Part shown: piece by piece, positions 22,935 to 35,867 of the stretch
How positions within the stretch are numbered: position 1 is the first letter of the stretch
How the letters are laid out: every line of letters begins with the position of its first letter
From: Guyanagaster necrorhizus
Taxonomy: Eukaryota > Basidiomycota > Agaricomycetes > Agaricales > Physalacriaceae
Reading direction: 5' to 3'
Length of the DNA stretch: 64,000 nt
Assembly: GCF_019112545.1 (NCBI RefSeq)
Contig: NW_025064885.1
Location: forward strand, 1,554,904-1,618,903
Made by a program: the position numbers and the translations under genes
The notes under the pieces: model-generated
The model's database searches: none
Seen by the model: only the letters and a program-made list of their open reading frames with translations
What the model was told of the DNA's origin: nothing

Positions 22935-25900
22935 ATGGCTAACGACCTCGACAAGTACCTCGCGGTGCTCAAGGCCGCATATGACTACACTCCTCAGTCA
23001 GAAGATGAGATAGAAATAAAGGAAGATCAGATTCTCTTTCTCAAGGAGCGGGTAGATGACGAGTCAGTGTCCTAGCCATTTGCATTTATACCCTTGCTTA
23101 CTCGTTTCGCGTCAGTTGGTGGAAGGTCAAGGTCAGAGGCTCATCCCAGGACGACGATAGCCCTGTTGGACTTGTTCCAGCAGCATATGTGGAACCGGTA
23201 TGCTCATGCCAGACTGATATTAGGACCCTGTCTGATTACAACTAACAGGCCGACCACACATCTGTTGTAAAGGCTGTGTACGACTACAACGCTGCTGCTC
23301 CTGGTGAAATTTCCATGGTAGAGGATGAAATTTTGCTCGTGTTCGATACCGAGGATGAATGGCTTCTCGTGCAAAGCAAGACCAGCGACAAGGCCGGATT
23401 CGTCCCTGCCAACTATGTCGAAGCATGCAGCGAGGATACAGAGGAAGAGGAAACCGCGGCGCCTCCACAGATCATAGTTCCTCCATCGGTACGTCTGGGA
23501 CTCGTCTCTGGATATTCTGGGTTATGACACGCGGTATCTAGCCTCCACGACCCGTTAGCACATACGTCGACCCCGCCGACAGAGTTGCATCGGCAAAGGT
23601 GACGGCGGACGATATCCAAACCTGGTCGGTGTCTGAGGTCGATAAGAAAGGGAAGAAAATGAAAGGTACTTTGGGCATCGGGAATGGTGCTATGTTCTTT
23701 GCTAGTGAAACCAGCAAGGTATTGTCGAACATATTCTCTCATTATTTACCTCTCATTATGTTCTTGCATGATCGCAGGCAGCGGTCCAGAAGTGGCAAAC
23801 TGGTTATATTGTCAACATCAATACGGAAAAGTCTAAACACGTCCACTTCGATGTGGAAGGGCCGAATCCAACAAGCCTTCATTTTAGTGTTGGGTCAAGA
23901 GATAATGCCGAGGCTATAGTATCGAAACTTGAATCTTCTAGAGCTCTTGCCGTAGAACCCCCAAAGTCTTCGGAGGAACCTGAACCTGAACCTGAACCAG
24001 CTGTGGAGGGACCGCCCAAGAAGCCATCGGTACATTTTTCGAACCATTCTCCTGTCATTATTCCACCACGCCCAAGTGAACCTTCTGATGATGGTGAACC
24101 AGAGCTAGAGGCCCAGGGATCAGCAGGTGTTGCCTTGTATGATTTCACAGCTGCTGGAGATGATGAGCTCTCTGTCAAAGAAGGAGAACAACTCACAATT
24201 GTAGAAATGGACGAAGAGGATTGGTGGAAATGTCGTAACGCAAAAAACCAAGAAGGCATGGTCCCATCATCGTACTTAGACGTGCGTTGTCATTCTTTGC
24301 TCAATTTGAAGCAAACTTAAACCTTCGCCAGCTCGCCTCGAAGGATGGCTCAACCCCACCTTCTTCCCGTTCTCCAGAACCTGAGCCTGTGGAGGAAGAT
24401 GATGCAGAGGCTCGTGAAGCAGAGGAGCGCGCCGCCGCCGAAGCTGCTGCTACTGCTGCTGCTGCCGCCGCTGCGCAGGCTGAAGCACGTGCCAAACGTG
24501 AAGAAGAAAAGAAGAAGGAAGAGGCGCGAAGGCGAGCTCGAATAGCTGCGGAGCAAGCTGATGCAAAACGAAAAGAACGCCAAGCATCTCGTACAGTGTC
24601 TACGCCACCTCCTTCGTAAGTTCCATTGCATCAATGTATCTTTCGTAGCTCATATGGCTTTTGCTAGCAAACCAAGTACCGATAGCTCAAGTAGTTCCAG
24701 TAGACCGTCAGCAGACTTAGGCCGTAAGTGTTCTAGATTGACGTACTTCTCAGCCACTATACAAGATTACAGGTCCCCCAGCAGACCGTGTTCGTGTTTG
24801 GCATGACCGTACTGGACAGTTCCGCGTGGATGCTGCATTTGTGGGCATGAATAACGGCAAACTACGACTACATAAGCTGAATGGAGTCATTGTCGAGGTG
24901 CCATCTGAGAAGATGTCTCACGAGGATATGCGCTACGTTGAAAAGCTAACCAACAAGAAATCTAGACCACCGACCACCCATAAGGTGTCCGAAGACGATA
25001 TTCCTATTGGTGTACAGTATCCAAATGCTGCCAACGGGAAAGCAGCGCGCGTGTCTCAAGGACCAAAGAAACCGACCGTCGACTGGTTCAAGTTCTTCCT
25101 GGACGCCGGCTGCGATATGGATGATTGCACTCGCTACACTACGTCATTTGAGCGGGAGAGGATGGACGAAGCAGTGCTGCTGGATACGACCGAAGCAACA
25201 CTACGTTCTTTGGGCCTCCGAGAAGGTGACATCATCCGCGTCATGAAGGTCGTTGAAAAGCGTAAAACCAAGACTAATGGAGAGGGCGAGCAAGGCCGCA
25301 GCGACGAGGAGATAGCTAAGCAACTTCATGCGGAGTTGAACGGTTCTAAACCTGCTCCAAACATTTTCACTGGGCCAGGTGGTGTCTTAAAGACACAGGT
25401 ACGACGTGGAAGGCCGCAGCCTAGCAAGAGTCTTCCACCTACAACGGTCGACCTGAAGTCGATTGGCAACGCTGTGGGCAACATTACGGGAGCAGAACGA
25501 ACGGCTTCACCACAGCTTCTCAGTCCTGTTTCTAGCATTGCGGTGCAACCTCCCCAGCGGGTAAACTCAGCGGCCCCGGTCGTCAGTGGTTTCGATGACG
25601 ATGCTTGGACAAATCGGCCCAGTTCAACAAAGCCATTGACTCCCGCTGGCCAAGCTGCCGTACCACGAGCACCTTCAGCCCCTCCTCTTGCTACCTCTGC
25701 AGCACCCACAAACCTTCCCGCCCCTTCACAGCCCCCTCCCTCAATCACGGCTACATCTACCGGTCATACTCTTGCCAAGACGACGGAGTCTGATATCTTT
25801 GATCAGCTGTCGCGTTTGAGCGAGTTGAGGAAGAATTCTCCGTCTGCGCCTCAACCCACTCCTACACCACCTGTGGTAGTTGCATCTCCCGTGAGCTATG

Positions 25901-26736
25901 GCTCGGGCCTCGGCATGGGATCGTCTCCTGCACCAATAGGACAGCATCTACAGAATCAGCAAACTGGAATGTTGCCTCAACCGAAGCCACCACAACCTTA
26001 CAATGGCCCTCGAGGTCCATTTGCTCCTGTCCCTGCTAATCAAGGCCTGTTGCAGCCTCTTATACCCACACAAACCGGTTTCAATAGTTTCATTCCTACA
26101 CGTTCCACCGGCGCTTCCGTATCTCCATTCGTGAACAACTCCTCACCTCCATCTCTTCTGACTTCTCAACCGACGGGATTTCCTTCTCAGCAGGCGCAAA
26201 TAATATCGCAGCCAACAGGGTTCCCTGGTATTCAACAACCCATCATGTCTCAGCCCACTGGTATGCCCTTCGGTGGTTTCAACGGTGGTAGCCCCTTCCA
26301 GAATGGTGGCATGGGTGGTGTTATGTCGAGTACGTGTGATGACCTTGTCGCTGATGCTTCAGCTGACTGTTAGCATTCAGATCCAACAGGTATGAACTCT
26401 GGCTTCGGACAATTCGGTAATGGAATGTCTTCGCCGCCACCAGTACCTCCACTTCCGAATGCTAACAACACCAATCCCGCCAACATTTTTGCGCAAATGA
26501 AATCTGGTACTTTTGCTCAGGATAACGAACCACGGCCTGCAAGTAAGTTGTCATATATATCCCATGTTCGAAGCTTATTTCAGGCACAGGTTCATTCGAT
26601 GCTCTTCGGACAAATCGTGCGTGCCATTTTTGACACTCCTGGTATCTTAACTCATGTCCATGGTCTAGCAATCCAAGCACAACCAACTGGCTGGGGCGGT
26701 TTCGGAGGTCCATCATACATAGGATACCAACGGTGA
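22935..26736 (+). CDS. SLA1: Actin patch/endocytic adaptor SLA1
   Basis: This scaffold of clathrin-mediated endocytosis links cargo (NPFxD), actin regulators and the Pan1-End3 complex at the cell cortex. The start at 22935 gives MANDLDKYLAVLKAAYDY, the first SH3 domain. A second SH3 follows at about 23265-23430 (VVKAVYDYNA...GFVPANYVE) and a third at about 24125-24280 (GVALYDFTAAGDDELS...MVPSSYLD). Next is an Ala/Glu/Lys coiled coil of low complexity. SHD1 (DRVRVWHDRTGQFRVDAAFVG) begins near 24785, and the SAM-like SHD2 (DWFKFFLDAGCDMDDCTRY) near 25083. The C-terminus is Pro/Gln-rich with multiple QPTGF/QPTGM repeats, the LxxQxTG type phosphorylated by Ark1/Prk1 kinases in yeast. It ends SYIGYQR with TGA at 26734-26736. 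Several short introns occur in the first 1.8 kb and near 26330-26390. Confidence 0.92.
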
Positions 26737-27096
26737 CAGTAGCAGAAGCGATTTAAGATTCGGATTGAGTGGATGGAAGTATGCATTTTTAGTGATTCCC
26801 AACTAGTAATTGAGCCAATATAACTTTTATTCGGTTTGGACTTTGACAATGCGAGAAAAGTAGTATTGTACCTGTATTATTAGAAAACTTGGAGGAAAGC
26901 TAGGAAAACCGGGTTGGCAAGTGAGACACGCAGGGCCGGGAACATCCTTAGTTTTTCTTCACTTTACATTTCTGGACCGGACCAGCGGTCACCTGTATTT
27001 TAGACATCATTTGCTCATTCACCAACATAGAACAGAAAGAAACATGAATTATCCGCGGCCACCAAATACACTGAATAAATATAATATAACCAGTTA
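26737..27096. other. Intergenic between convergent SLA1 and SEC7
   Basis: This is 360 bp of AT-rich 3' flank. Short chance ORFs exist but none has domain support. No repeat or RNA gene was recognised. Confidence 0.4.
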
Positions 27097-30000
27097 TTAC
27101 GATGAAACCTCTATTATTCCATGAGCATATCCCACTCGTAAAAAATACGTTTTTAACGACACCCGAACCTCGGGAGCCAAATCGCGGCCAAGGAGATCTG
27201 TGACCACGGGATATACGGCGGGAAGGTACACAGCAAACTGTGATGACGAACATGAGAAGTTAGCTATTCATGGCAGACGCAATGAGACTCACTGTTTTGT
27301 CATCGAATCGACAGAAGCCGTCCATAATTTCGGCGACGACTGGGGTCCACGCGACGATATTTTTCCCTTGAGTCTCCGCGCGAAGCTTGTTGTAGTCCTG
27401 GATGACTCCTATTGAAAGCCTATTTTGGTGTCAGTACGGCACCCCGTATAGACGATGATGCAATGCGCACGGAAGTAGGCGTTCGTCAACTTTATCACGA
27501 TATCGTTGGTGTTCAGGACGCTGGTCAAAGAACATCCGCAAAAGAATATGAGCGAGTGTGGATGCACTACTTGACTCTTGTTTTAAGAGATTAGGTAGAT
27601 GCTTCATAAATCCTATTGAAAGCGATCAGATACAGAGCAGTAATCACTAGCATCATTACTAACCAACTTTCCATAGACCTGTACGAAGTTCCTTGTCCTC
27701 GTTGAAGGACCTCGCGAATTGATAACTCTGTCCTAGGACCTGGACAAGGGGAAGCAATTGATTTGGCGGTATCATCATATAGACCTTCTCATTGCGCAGC
27801 AATTCGTTCGTAGTCTCTATGAGTAGCAATTGCAAAACACATTTAACAATGATCTGCTTGAATATCCGTTGACGTTCGGCGGCCGTTTGTCCCTGTTGAG
27901 GAGAATCACCACTCGGTGACAGCGGGGCAGGTAGGATCGCCGTGCCATTAGACTCTGATATCAAGAAATATTGAGCAAAAATAGAGGAGACTAAGCGAGC
28001 CGCTTACCTTCGCTAATACCTGGACTGGAGGATTCAATTTCCACGCGTAAGCTATCATCAAAGAGTTGATGAGGTGTCGTCGTCATGAACAGTTTGACGA
28101 AGGTGCTTGTGATACGCTCCCAGCGGGCAGCACTCAATTTTTCTACATTGTTTTCGACGAGTTGCTGCAGGCAGGATGTGCCAATGTGCGCAAGAGTGTC
28201 ATTCTCTGCCTAGAGTAAGAATTGACCCTAGCGAACCTGAATTAGCGTCATACCTTGGCAGATACAAATGCAAAGTAGGTCCAAGAGACCATCGAGGGAT
28301 CTTTCTAATGTGTCGAAGTAAAACGTGAAGAGATCTATTACATCCCGAAGTGCTTGTATCATGGTTGACGATAGCCAGACACTCATGTCCTCTTGAGTGC
28401 TGAATCGGGAGAGATCATGGCTAGACTTGAGAACAGAAAATATGGGGAAAATAAGGTCCTTGGTTACACTGTCCCAGAAGTTCTCTGGAAATGATGATCC
28501 ATAGGTTTTAAGGGAACTGAATAGCGAATCGAGTGCTCTAAACATCAAAGGAATCGGAAAGGTATTAAATTGAAGGGGAAAAAAATTAACGCACAATCGC
28601 CGAACTTCCAGGTCTTCGCCGTTCATGATTATGTCATAGAACGCGAACAGAACAGGATACCAGTACTTCACCATGTTATCATCCAAAGTGGAAGACGACC
28701 ATCCACATTCTGGAGATTCGAGCATGACAGGTATTACTCCTCGAAGCATTGCGATGGCAAGCAGACTGATTTTCTGGTATTTGCTCACCTTGCAGAACTC
28801 GGTGATACAGACCACCAAATCTGCGAATGCACCATAACGAACTATGGCTGGGAAATGTTCCTTATTCAAACGAGTAACAATCTCAAAGGCAGAATTAGCA
28901 ATGCGTTCTAGTGAGGGGATGAGACACTACACAAATACAATGACGAAGACTTGACGCACCTGTGACAACCTTTGAAGCAGCTTGGAAAACGCTGAACATT
29001 GTTCGCCATCCGGATCGCATATTCTGTACGCGGGCTTGAATCATTTGCTGCAGGCACTGAAGAACCTATGAAGAGTGATCAGATAACCTATCACTCTTTC
29101 TTCTTAAACAAGCTACCATGTCCCGAGCTTCAGGGTTTGGGTTGTGAATCATGGTATGTTCGAATGGCTTCAAAAAGTCCTTCTGGAACTTGAAATGGGG
29201 TAATTCTTCCTTCTCCAAAAATCGCATTGCAAGTTGCCGCAAAGCGTCCAGTGCAAAGAAACCAACATGGGGATTATCGTGACAACAAACCTAAATAGTT
29301 TGACGTTTAATTCGAACATAGTCACGGACCAAAAGAGACTGACTTTATTGAAGTGTTCTCCTAGAATTTCCCAAAGATTTGACCATTCCAGACGGATACG
29401 ATTCATGTTGTAGTAGGAAATCTCCACTAGTTTTTGAAGACTGAACAATCGGGGATGCTGGGAGAGTCCTGACGACTGTATTTCTTCCCAGGAAACATCG
29501 CTCAAGGCTTGGACAAAGTCGACAATTGCCGTCTGGAAAAGATGTGAGCATCGAGTCACAGCATTAAAGAGCTCAAAAACATACACCAGACAAGAAATGA
29601 CTCAACGAAAAGACCATATCCGTTGCAACGGTGATGTGTGTCGAGCGGCTTTCATTCGCTAGCTCCTCTGTTGGAGGCTTCTTTGTCTTTCTACTAGGAG
29701 TTAATAAATTAGAATGAGATGGGATACGAAACACACCCTTTACGCCCGCCATCTACGTCAACACCTCCACTTATGAGTTGCATATGCTCGAGTTGGCTGA
29801 CACAAGTCAAGACCTCGTGCCAAGAACCTTTCAAGTTATTTCCGTCCGTCACGGCGACGTCAAGAAGAGTTTTGATGGCCTCCATGTTCTTCGCTTTCAT
29901 CTCGCCCAAGTTGTTGAGGAACGTGAACTTCGCGAGAGTCGTCACGAACGCATTGCGTTCCAACTCCAAGTCGAAAAAGCATACGATCCGGATTGCGCTC

Positions 30001-33000
30001 TTAAATCCATCAAGGCATAACTCAACAATCTCCAAATCGTCGGTGTCTTGAAGGGGTCCGGATAATCCCGCCAAAAAGGCAATCCAGGCGACTTCAAACA
30101 TAGGGCGGACATGGACAAAGTGCGAGGCGCTGAAGAATTGATCAGCTGGTCTGGAGCCTTTGCGCTGAGTACGCATCATGGTTCGGAACAGCGCCTGCTG
30201 AACGGTTCAGCATTGTTCTTATTCAATGTTGATAAGACATACCTCTGTCTTGTTCGCCATACCACTGCTCTGCAACACGTAGGCCTCTTTTTGCAGATCT
30301 CTGCCAACGTTGGCAAGAGCATTGGCAAGGCCCGGTCCGGTAGGAAGCGGTCCGGCGGCTTCTATCTCACCCTGCATTCTAATCTCGTTCGAAACAATTT
30401 CATCATATATTTCTGACATGAACTCGTCGGGAAGATTATTGCCATCGTTGATACCTCGATTATTCTTGATGAACTCGACTTTGGTCATACGTTTCTTGAC
30501 CTGAGGATTGTGGGCGTCCGTGTTCAACATGATGACGGAATAGGCAAGAACGTATGCAGCATCTATGATGGTCAGATTACTTTCAGTCTTGGTGATATAA
30601 GGCTCTTACCGGCATTGGTGAAGGGTGTTTGCGTGTTGCTAGCGATGAACCTATTCGCGAACTTGAGCATGTACCTGTCTATCTTCTGCGCCTCGCCGGG
30701 AAGGCGGAACTTCTGAAGGAATAACCTAAGTGCATCTACAAAAGGACAACCAGCAAAGTTGAGGCTATCGACAAAGGCATGCATGATATCGATATTCTCT
30801 TGATCCCTGATCCCACTGTTAGGAACATAGGTCGATGAAATGCTAAGAGCGAGCTTACCCCTCCCCCAAGTATTCACCAATCATCGCCTTGCTCAACCCG
30901 TCGGTATTTAAAAGGAAGGATGCGATGTCCCGAGGATCGTTGCTTGGAATAAAATCCGTCTCGATCAAGAAGTGTACACCCTATACGCGATGGTTCGTCA
31001 ACCAAATAAGCACAACGTATATACAAGTCAAACTTACGCGTTTAGGCTTAAAGTTAAACTTCTTTATCCCCTCAAGCAACGTAGTCTTCTTTTGTTTCGC
31101 GCTCTCAAATTTGGTTGGATCGTCACCGAGATCGGGGGTATGCTGTCTGAAACCTTCGGTGCTCGAGTTGACGCCTGACAGCTTGTCTAGTGAAGTATCT
31201 GGAGTCAGAGAGTCTCGTCTAATGTTCTCCCCAGGCTGCGACCGCGAAGGAATGTCGACGCTCTCTCCATCAGCCACCTTTCCGGACGTAGTACCCCAAG
31301 CAACGAGGGATCTCAAGACAGTCACAAGGCATTCCAAGCCCTGTCGTCTAAGCTGTGTCTCAGATAACCCCAGTGTTGCTGTATCCATGGAACCGGGTAC
31401 GGAGGCAACAGAGGTACTAAGAGACGGTCCCAGAACGTTACTATGGGGCTTAGTAGCCGGTTGAGTAGCCGGGCTCGGAGGTTCATTCCCTTTCTGGTGA
31501 CTTGATGTCGACTGCGTTGTACATATTTTCGATATGATATTCATGAGACTGCAGCGAAATGTTCAATAGTGAGTTATCACGAAAAAACCAACGACTGACT
31601 GTTCGTATATGTTGTCCGCTGCTTCACCATCACAATCATAATTGAGATAGATCTCCACAAGTGCCTGAGGATCTTGTGACAAACGGGAAAGCAGGCCTAA
31701 AATGACGGCTTTCTGCTTCAACGTGGATGTTCTCATTTCGAGGATGGGGATAAAAATCTCGTGAAGAAGGACCTCAATTTCTTTCTGTGGTGAAAGATGA
31801 ATAACCATACATATCAAAGAAACACAACTACTTTACCTTGAGCTTTGTCCTCATTCCAGAGAGAACACGCCAGAAGATCTCGACACTGAGATCAAAAACC
31901 TGTGGTACCGGGCTGACAGCATTGCGACTTAGACTGAGGCAAATGTACTGGTTTACAGCCTGAACGAAAGACGTCGCGTCGTTGGATGTGTTCGAGTATA
32001 TGATGGAAGCGGGATCGACGAAGAGCGCCATGTGGGAGTTGAGAACGGTTAGAACAAGATGAAGAGAGAGGAGTTTGGACCTCATAGCGTGCGACTTTAG
32101 GTCGCGTTCACTGTAATGAGGCAAGTTAGCAACGACTAAGCCTCCTGTGTACGGACTCTACAGACCTTTCGTTGTTTAGTGGTTTCATGGTCAGTTTGCA
32201 CAGTGCCCGGAATACCAAAAAGGCGTCCTTGATGAATAGGTCATTTAGGGTCATTTCCGAATGCAGATAATGTTCATCCTCGGGTGGAACGTCCGTATGA
32301 GTTTCTTCAACACCATTGCTGTTGGGATAGTAAGAACCCTTTTGGTACGGGAAACAGCACAGAAAACCAACCTGGTGAAATTCGTTCCGTCCTCATGTTC
32401 TCCATTGCCGTTCGTAGCCGGTACGGCGTCATCGCCGTTAATAGAAGGCTGCTGAAGAGGCAGCGATGCAGACGAAGCGGACTCGGGTAGTCCCGCGGAT
32501 GAACCCCCCTTGCCATTAAGTAATATAATGCCGGCAAGAGAAGCTCTTCTAGAAAATGAAGGAACACTACCCTGGCTGGATGAAGACGCAAAGGTGCTGG
32601 AATCTCTCTGCATCCCAGTCTTACATCGGGTAAATACATGATGGGTCATTTGGGTAAGGCCTCCTTGCGCAACCATTTGGTTCACTGGGTCTGCACTCAG
32701 CAGGAAGATGTTGTAGACCGTACGGACTGCCTTGAGTAAAGCCGAATGATGAACCAAGACTGTTGGTGATAACACGAGGGCCAACAGAGCTTTGACAATT
32801 TGTAGTGATACAGTTTCGGGCGTCGTTTCGGAATGACATGAAGTTATGGTATGGACGACGAGGTCAACGAGTGATGGAGGATTGGTATCGCGTTGCGGAT
32901 CTCCCCCAGTACTTTGTCGGGGGTGAAAACCAGGTGAACCGGGGGGCGACATGAAATGAGCAGAAGGGGGGATGGATTCCGCGAAGAAGGAATAGGATAT

Positions 33001-33717
33001 GAGTTTAGAAATGCAATCCAGACTCGCGATCATCAATTTCTCCGTCCGCGTCTCGCAGGCTAGCCGTAGAGGCTCGAAGATTTCTCGAGGACGATCACCA
33101 GCCTGTTCTGAACGGATCATCTCGAGCGCTCGCTGGGTACTTTCGCGAAGGGGAGCAGAGCGCTTGGCATCCTTGGACGCTGCAATAGTCTCTAATGCGG
33201 AGGAAATCAGGACAACGGAAACAGTGTGTTGTCCTTTAGAAATGGTGAGTGAGCGACGATGGGTTGATTCTGAGGGCGACACTGGGGGAGGAGGACGTGG
33301 TTCGTGGGGTACATCCAGCTCTAGCGGCTTGGGTATGCTTGGGAGTTTGGCGGGCCGTGATGGCAGCTGGGTAGACACCGAGTCTTCAGACAAGCCAGTT
33401 GATATATTGTCAATGATATCAGCTCGTTCGGCAGGTCTCTCTGGCATTGGCGCGGGTAGGTCTTCCGGATGCGCCGACCTTGTATCCTCTGGTTCTGCAG
33501 CTTCGACCGGGAGCACATCGTGTGAAAATTTGGCCTCCTGCACGTCGTCTATAGGCGCCTCTATGAATCCCTGCGTCATTTCACCAGGCAGGTCGACAGC
33601 CGGTGGTGTGCTGGTTGACATCTGTGCATCTACAGGAGGAGACGCGGGTAGAGGAACGCTTTCTGGCACAGAGCTGCTATCCTCCATGTCGAGTAGTGTG
33701 GAATTAGTCGTCGCCAT
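27097..33717 (-). CDS. SEC7: ARF guanine-nucleotide exchange factor SEC7
   Basis: This large Golgi ARF-GEF of the BIG/Sec7 family drives vesicle formation at the trans-Golgi. The start at 33717 opens a disordered Pro/Ser/Glu-rich N-terminus. The DCB region follows ([19 protein letters not shown]) and then the HUS-type segments. The Sec7 catalytic domain is spread over several exons at about 31080-30350: [48 protein letters not shown] with the catalytic glutamate, and [22 protein letters not shown] repeats fill the rest, for example [20 protein letters not shown] near 29480. The last exon (from about 27240) encodes [17 protein letters not shown] and ends in TAA at 27097-27099. About a dozen introns interrupt it. 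It is divergent from deoxyhypusine synthase across 115 bp. Confidence 0.92.
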
Positions 33718-33832
33718 CGTCGTCTCCGATGACGAGGCAGTAATGTATGAGTGACCCGGTGGTCGTGTATGTAGCGAAAGCGGCGAATGTCACACATGTG
33801 ACGTACATTTTTACTTTTCCTTTCTTACCACC

Positions 33833-35180
33833 ATGTCTGTTCCTTCTGGTGCTTCAGCAGCTGTCCTTCAACCTTCCGATCCTATTCCAGATACCGCTGT
33901 GTCTGTCAAAGGTCCCAACTTTGATGTTCCACTCTCGCTGCAAGAATTCATCGGCAGCTATGAACGAATCGGGTTTCAGGCCAACAGTTTAGGTCGGGCC
34001 ATCGATATTGTCAACAAAATGGTACAAAGGGTTTGTATCTCATTGATCAAGGTTCTCATTATTAATCCATAGCATACATGGCGCCTCTCTGACGAACCAG
34101 TCGCTGACGATGAGTCGGAAGAGTATAAATCTTTCGAAGCTCGCAGTCAAGTACGATGCAACGTATTTCTGGGCTACACCTCCAACCTTATTTCTTCCGG
34201 ACTCCGGGAAGTCATTCTCCATCTTGTCAAACACAAACACGTCTCTGCTCTTGTCACCACAGCCGGAGGAATCGAAGAAGACTTTATCAAATGCCTTGGC
34301 AAGACCTACCTTGCTGACTTTAACCTCGATGGTGCCGATCTACGTAGACGAGGCATGAACCGTATCGGGAACCTCGTCGTACCAAATGACAATTATTGCA
34401 AGTTTGAAGATTGGCTTACGCCGATTCTTGACACTATGCTTGTCGAACAGAAGGAACACGGGAAGATCTGGTCACCGAGATCCTTCATTCGACGGTTGGG
34501 CAAAGAGATAAACCACGAAGAATCTGTGTACTACTGGGCCTATAAAGTGAATATAATGACCTTTTCTCGTTATCCTGATTGGCATTCTCAGCGCTCGGTT
34601 TCGGTTCAGAACGACATTCCGGTGTTTTGTCCCGCGTTGACTGATGGCTCCATAGGAGACATGATATACTTTCATTCCTTCAAGAATCCTGGACTGATCG
34701 TCGATATTGTGCAAGATATCCGTGAGCTGAATGAGCTTTCAAGAAAGTCTAGAAAAGCGGGGATGATCATCCTTGGTGGTGGAGTTTGCAAGCATCAGAT
34801 AGCTAATGCGATGTTGATAGTGAGTGGACCTATCATTACCCGGGATGCCTCTTTGACGCCAGGATATTTCTAGCGTAATGGCGCGGATTACTCTGTTTAC
34901 ATCGTGAGTGAATCTTTATGAACCCTCGCGTGGCACTGATGCTTGCATAAGAACACCGGACAGGAATTCGACGGGTCAGACTCTGGAGCACGCCCGGACG
35001 AGGCTATCTCTTGGGGAAAGATTCGCGCGGGATCAGAATCTATCAAGGTGAGCGCAATAACACGAGGAACCAGAACTTGCCTCGTAACGTCTGATTGGGC
35101 AGGTGTTTGCAGACGCGACACTAGTCTTCCCTCTCCTCGTAGCAGCTACTTTTGCGCGAGATGCTGACGTGAAACAGTGA
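33833..35180 (+). CDS. DYS1: Deoxyhypusine synthase
   Basis: This enzyme transfers the aminobutyl group of spermidine to a lysine of eIF5A, the first step of hypusine formation; it is NAD-dependent. The start at 33833 gives [16 protein letters not shown]. The first intron (34030-34071) leads to [19 protein letters not shown]. Conserved blocks follow: [34 protein letters not shown], the catalytic-lysine block [14 protein letters not shown], and [20 protein letters not shown] near 34960-35010. The last exon ends [20 protein letters not shown] with TGA at 35178-35180. About six introns are present, including ones near 34545-34610, 34818-34874 and 34903-34953. No active-site residue appears to be missing. 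Confidence 0.93.
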
Positions 35181-35307
35181 AGATAAATTGCGTGATAGAA
35201 GAAGTCGTATGTACCAAATAATCTACTCCTCCCTGTGCTTTAAAACTTGTAGTCTATATTAATGCGCCGTCTTTTGGTCGTGAAAAGTCAATAAACAGCA
35301 TGCCTAT

Positions 35308-35533
35308 CTATGGGCGCCTTGTATTAGGAGGAGGAGGAGGACAGTGCTGCAGTGTCAACAATGCGAGTACTGCGGCGTGTTCGTCGGGTTGTTTCTGCAC
35401 ACACAAAAGATCGTTGGCTAGATCCAAGACCATAAGAGAATTGGGCACTCACGGACGCCAACTCGCGCATGACCTTTCTCTCCTTGTTGTCAAAAACGAG
35501 CACCGGTATCATGGCGTTTGTATAGCCAGACAT
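35308..35533 (-). CDS. Possible two-exon gene for a 55-residue protein
   Basis: I do not recognise the product. Exon 1 (35533-35453) encodes MSGYTNAMIPVLVFDNKERK and VMRELAS. A 58-nt intron with donor GTGAGT and acceptor TGTGCAG (35452-35395) follows. Exon 2 (35394-35308) encodes KQPDEHAAVLALLTLQHCPP, further prolines, NTRRP and TAG. Splicing turns a Ser-rich low-complexity reading into a plausible amphipathic protein with a Pro-rich tail. A TATA run lies 44 nt upstream of the ATG. There is no signal peptide or membrane helix. The clean splice sites and the promoter support a small gene; chance cannot be excluded without transcripts. Confidence 0.45.
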
Positions 35534-35576
35534 GGTAGACCGTAGTTTCTGATAAAATTCACAAAGTGCGGCATCT

Positions 35577-35588
35577 TATATATATATA
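35577..35588 (-). promoter_or_regulatory. TATA run upstream of the 55-residue ORF
   Basis: Twelve bases of alternating T and A lie 44 nt upstream of the ATG at 35533 on the minus strand, a spacing suited to a TATA-driven fungal promoter. The sequence is seen directly; its use as a promoter is inferred. Confidence 0.4.
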
Positions 35589-35867
35589 GCACACAGCGTG
35601 GTTCAAGCCACATCAAAGCTTGAAGGTAAATTGTGGTTCTTGCGCCATATTTTTGGCTGTACAATAAAGACAATGTCGCCCTGGGGGTCGTCCGTTTTCT
35701 AAGCCAAAGGTGCATGAAAAATACGACGGTATCGGCAAGAGTGGCAATTGCCGTAAGCCGTCGAGGACGTGTCCATCATCCTTAGGAGAATCCCTTGTTA
35801 GACTACGGAAGCAGGTGGGCCAGGATTTATTATTATGCGAAAAGACACCACCACGTGATGATGCGCG
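35589..35867. other. Intergenic upstream of the small gene
   Basis: This is flanking sequence between the small minus-strand gene and the stop of the F-box gene. No coding exon or repeat was recognised. Confidence 0.35.

Noticed and set aside
32999..33754. Plus-strand ORF of 251 codons
   Set aside because: It mirrors the Ser/Pro-rich SEC7 N-terminus and has no independent support.
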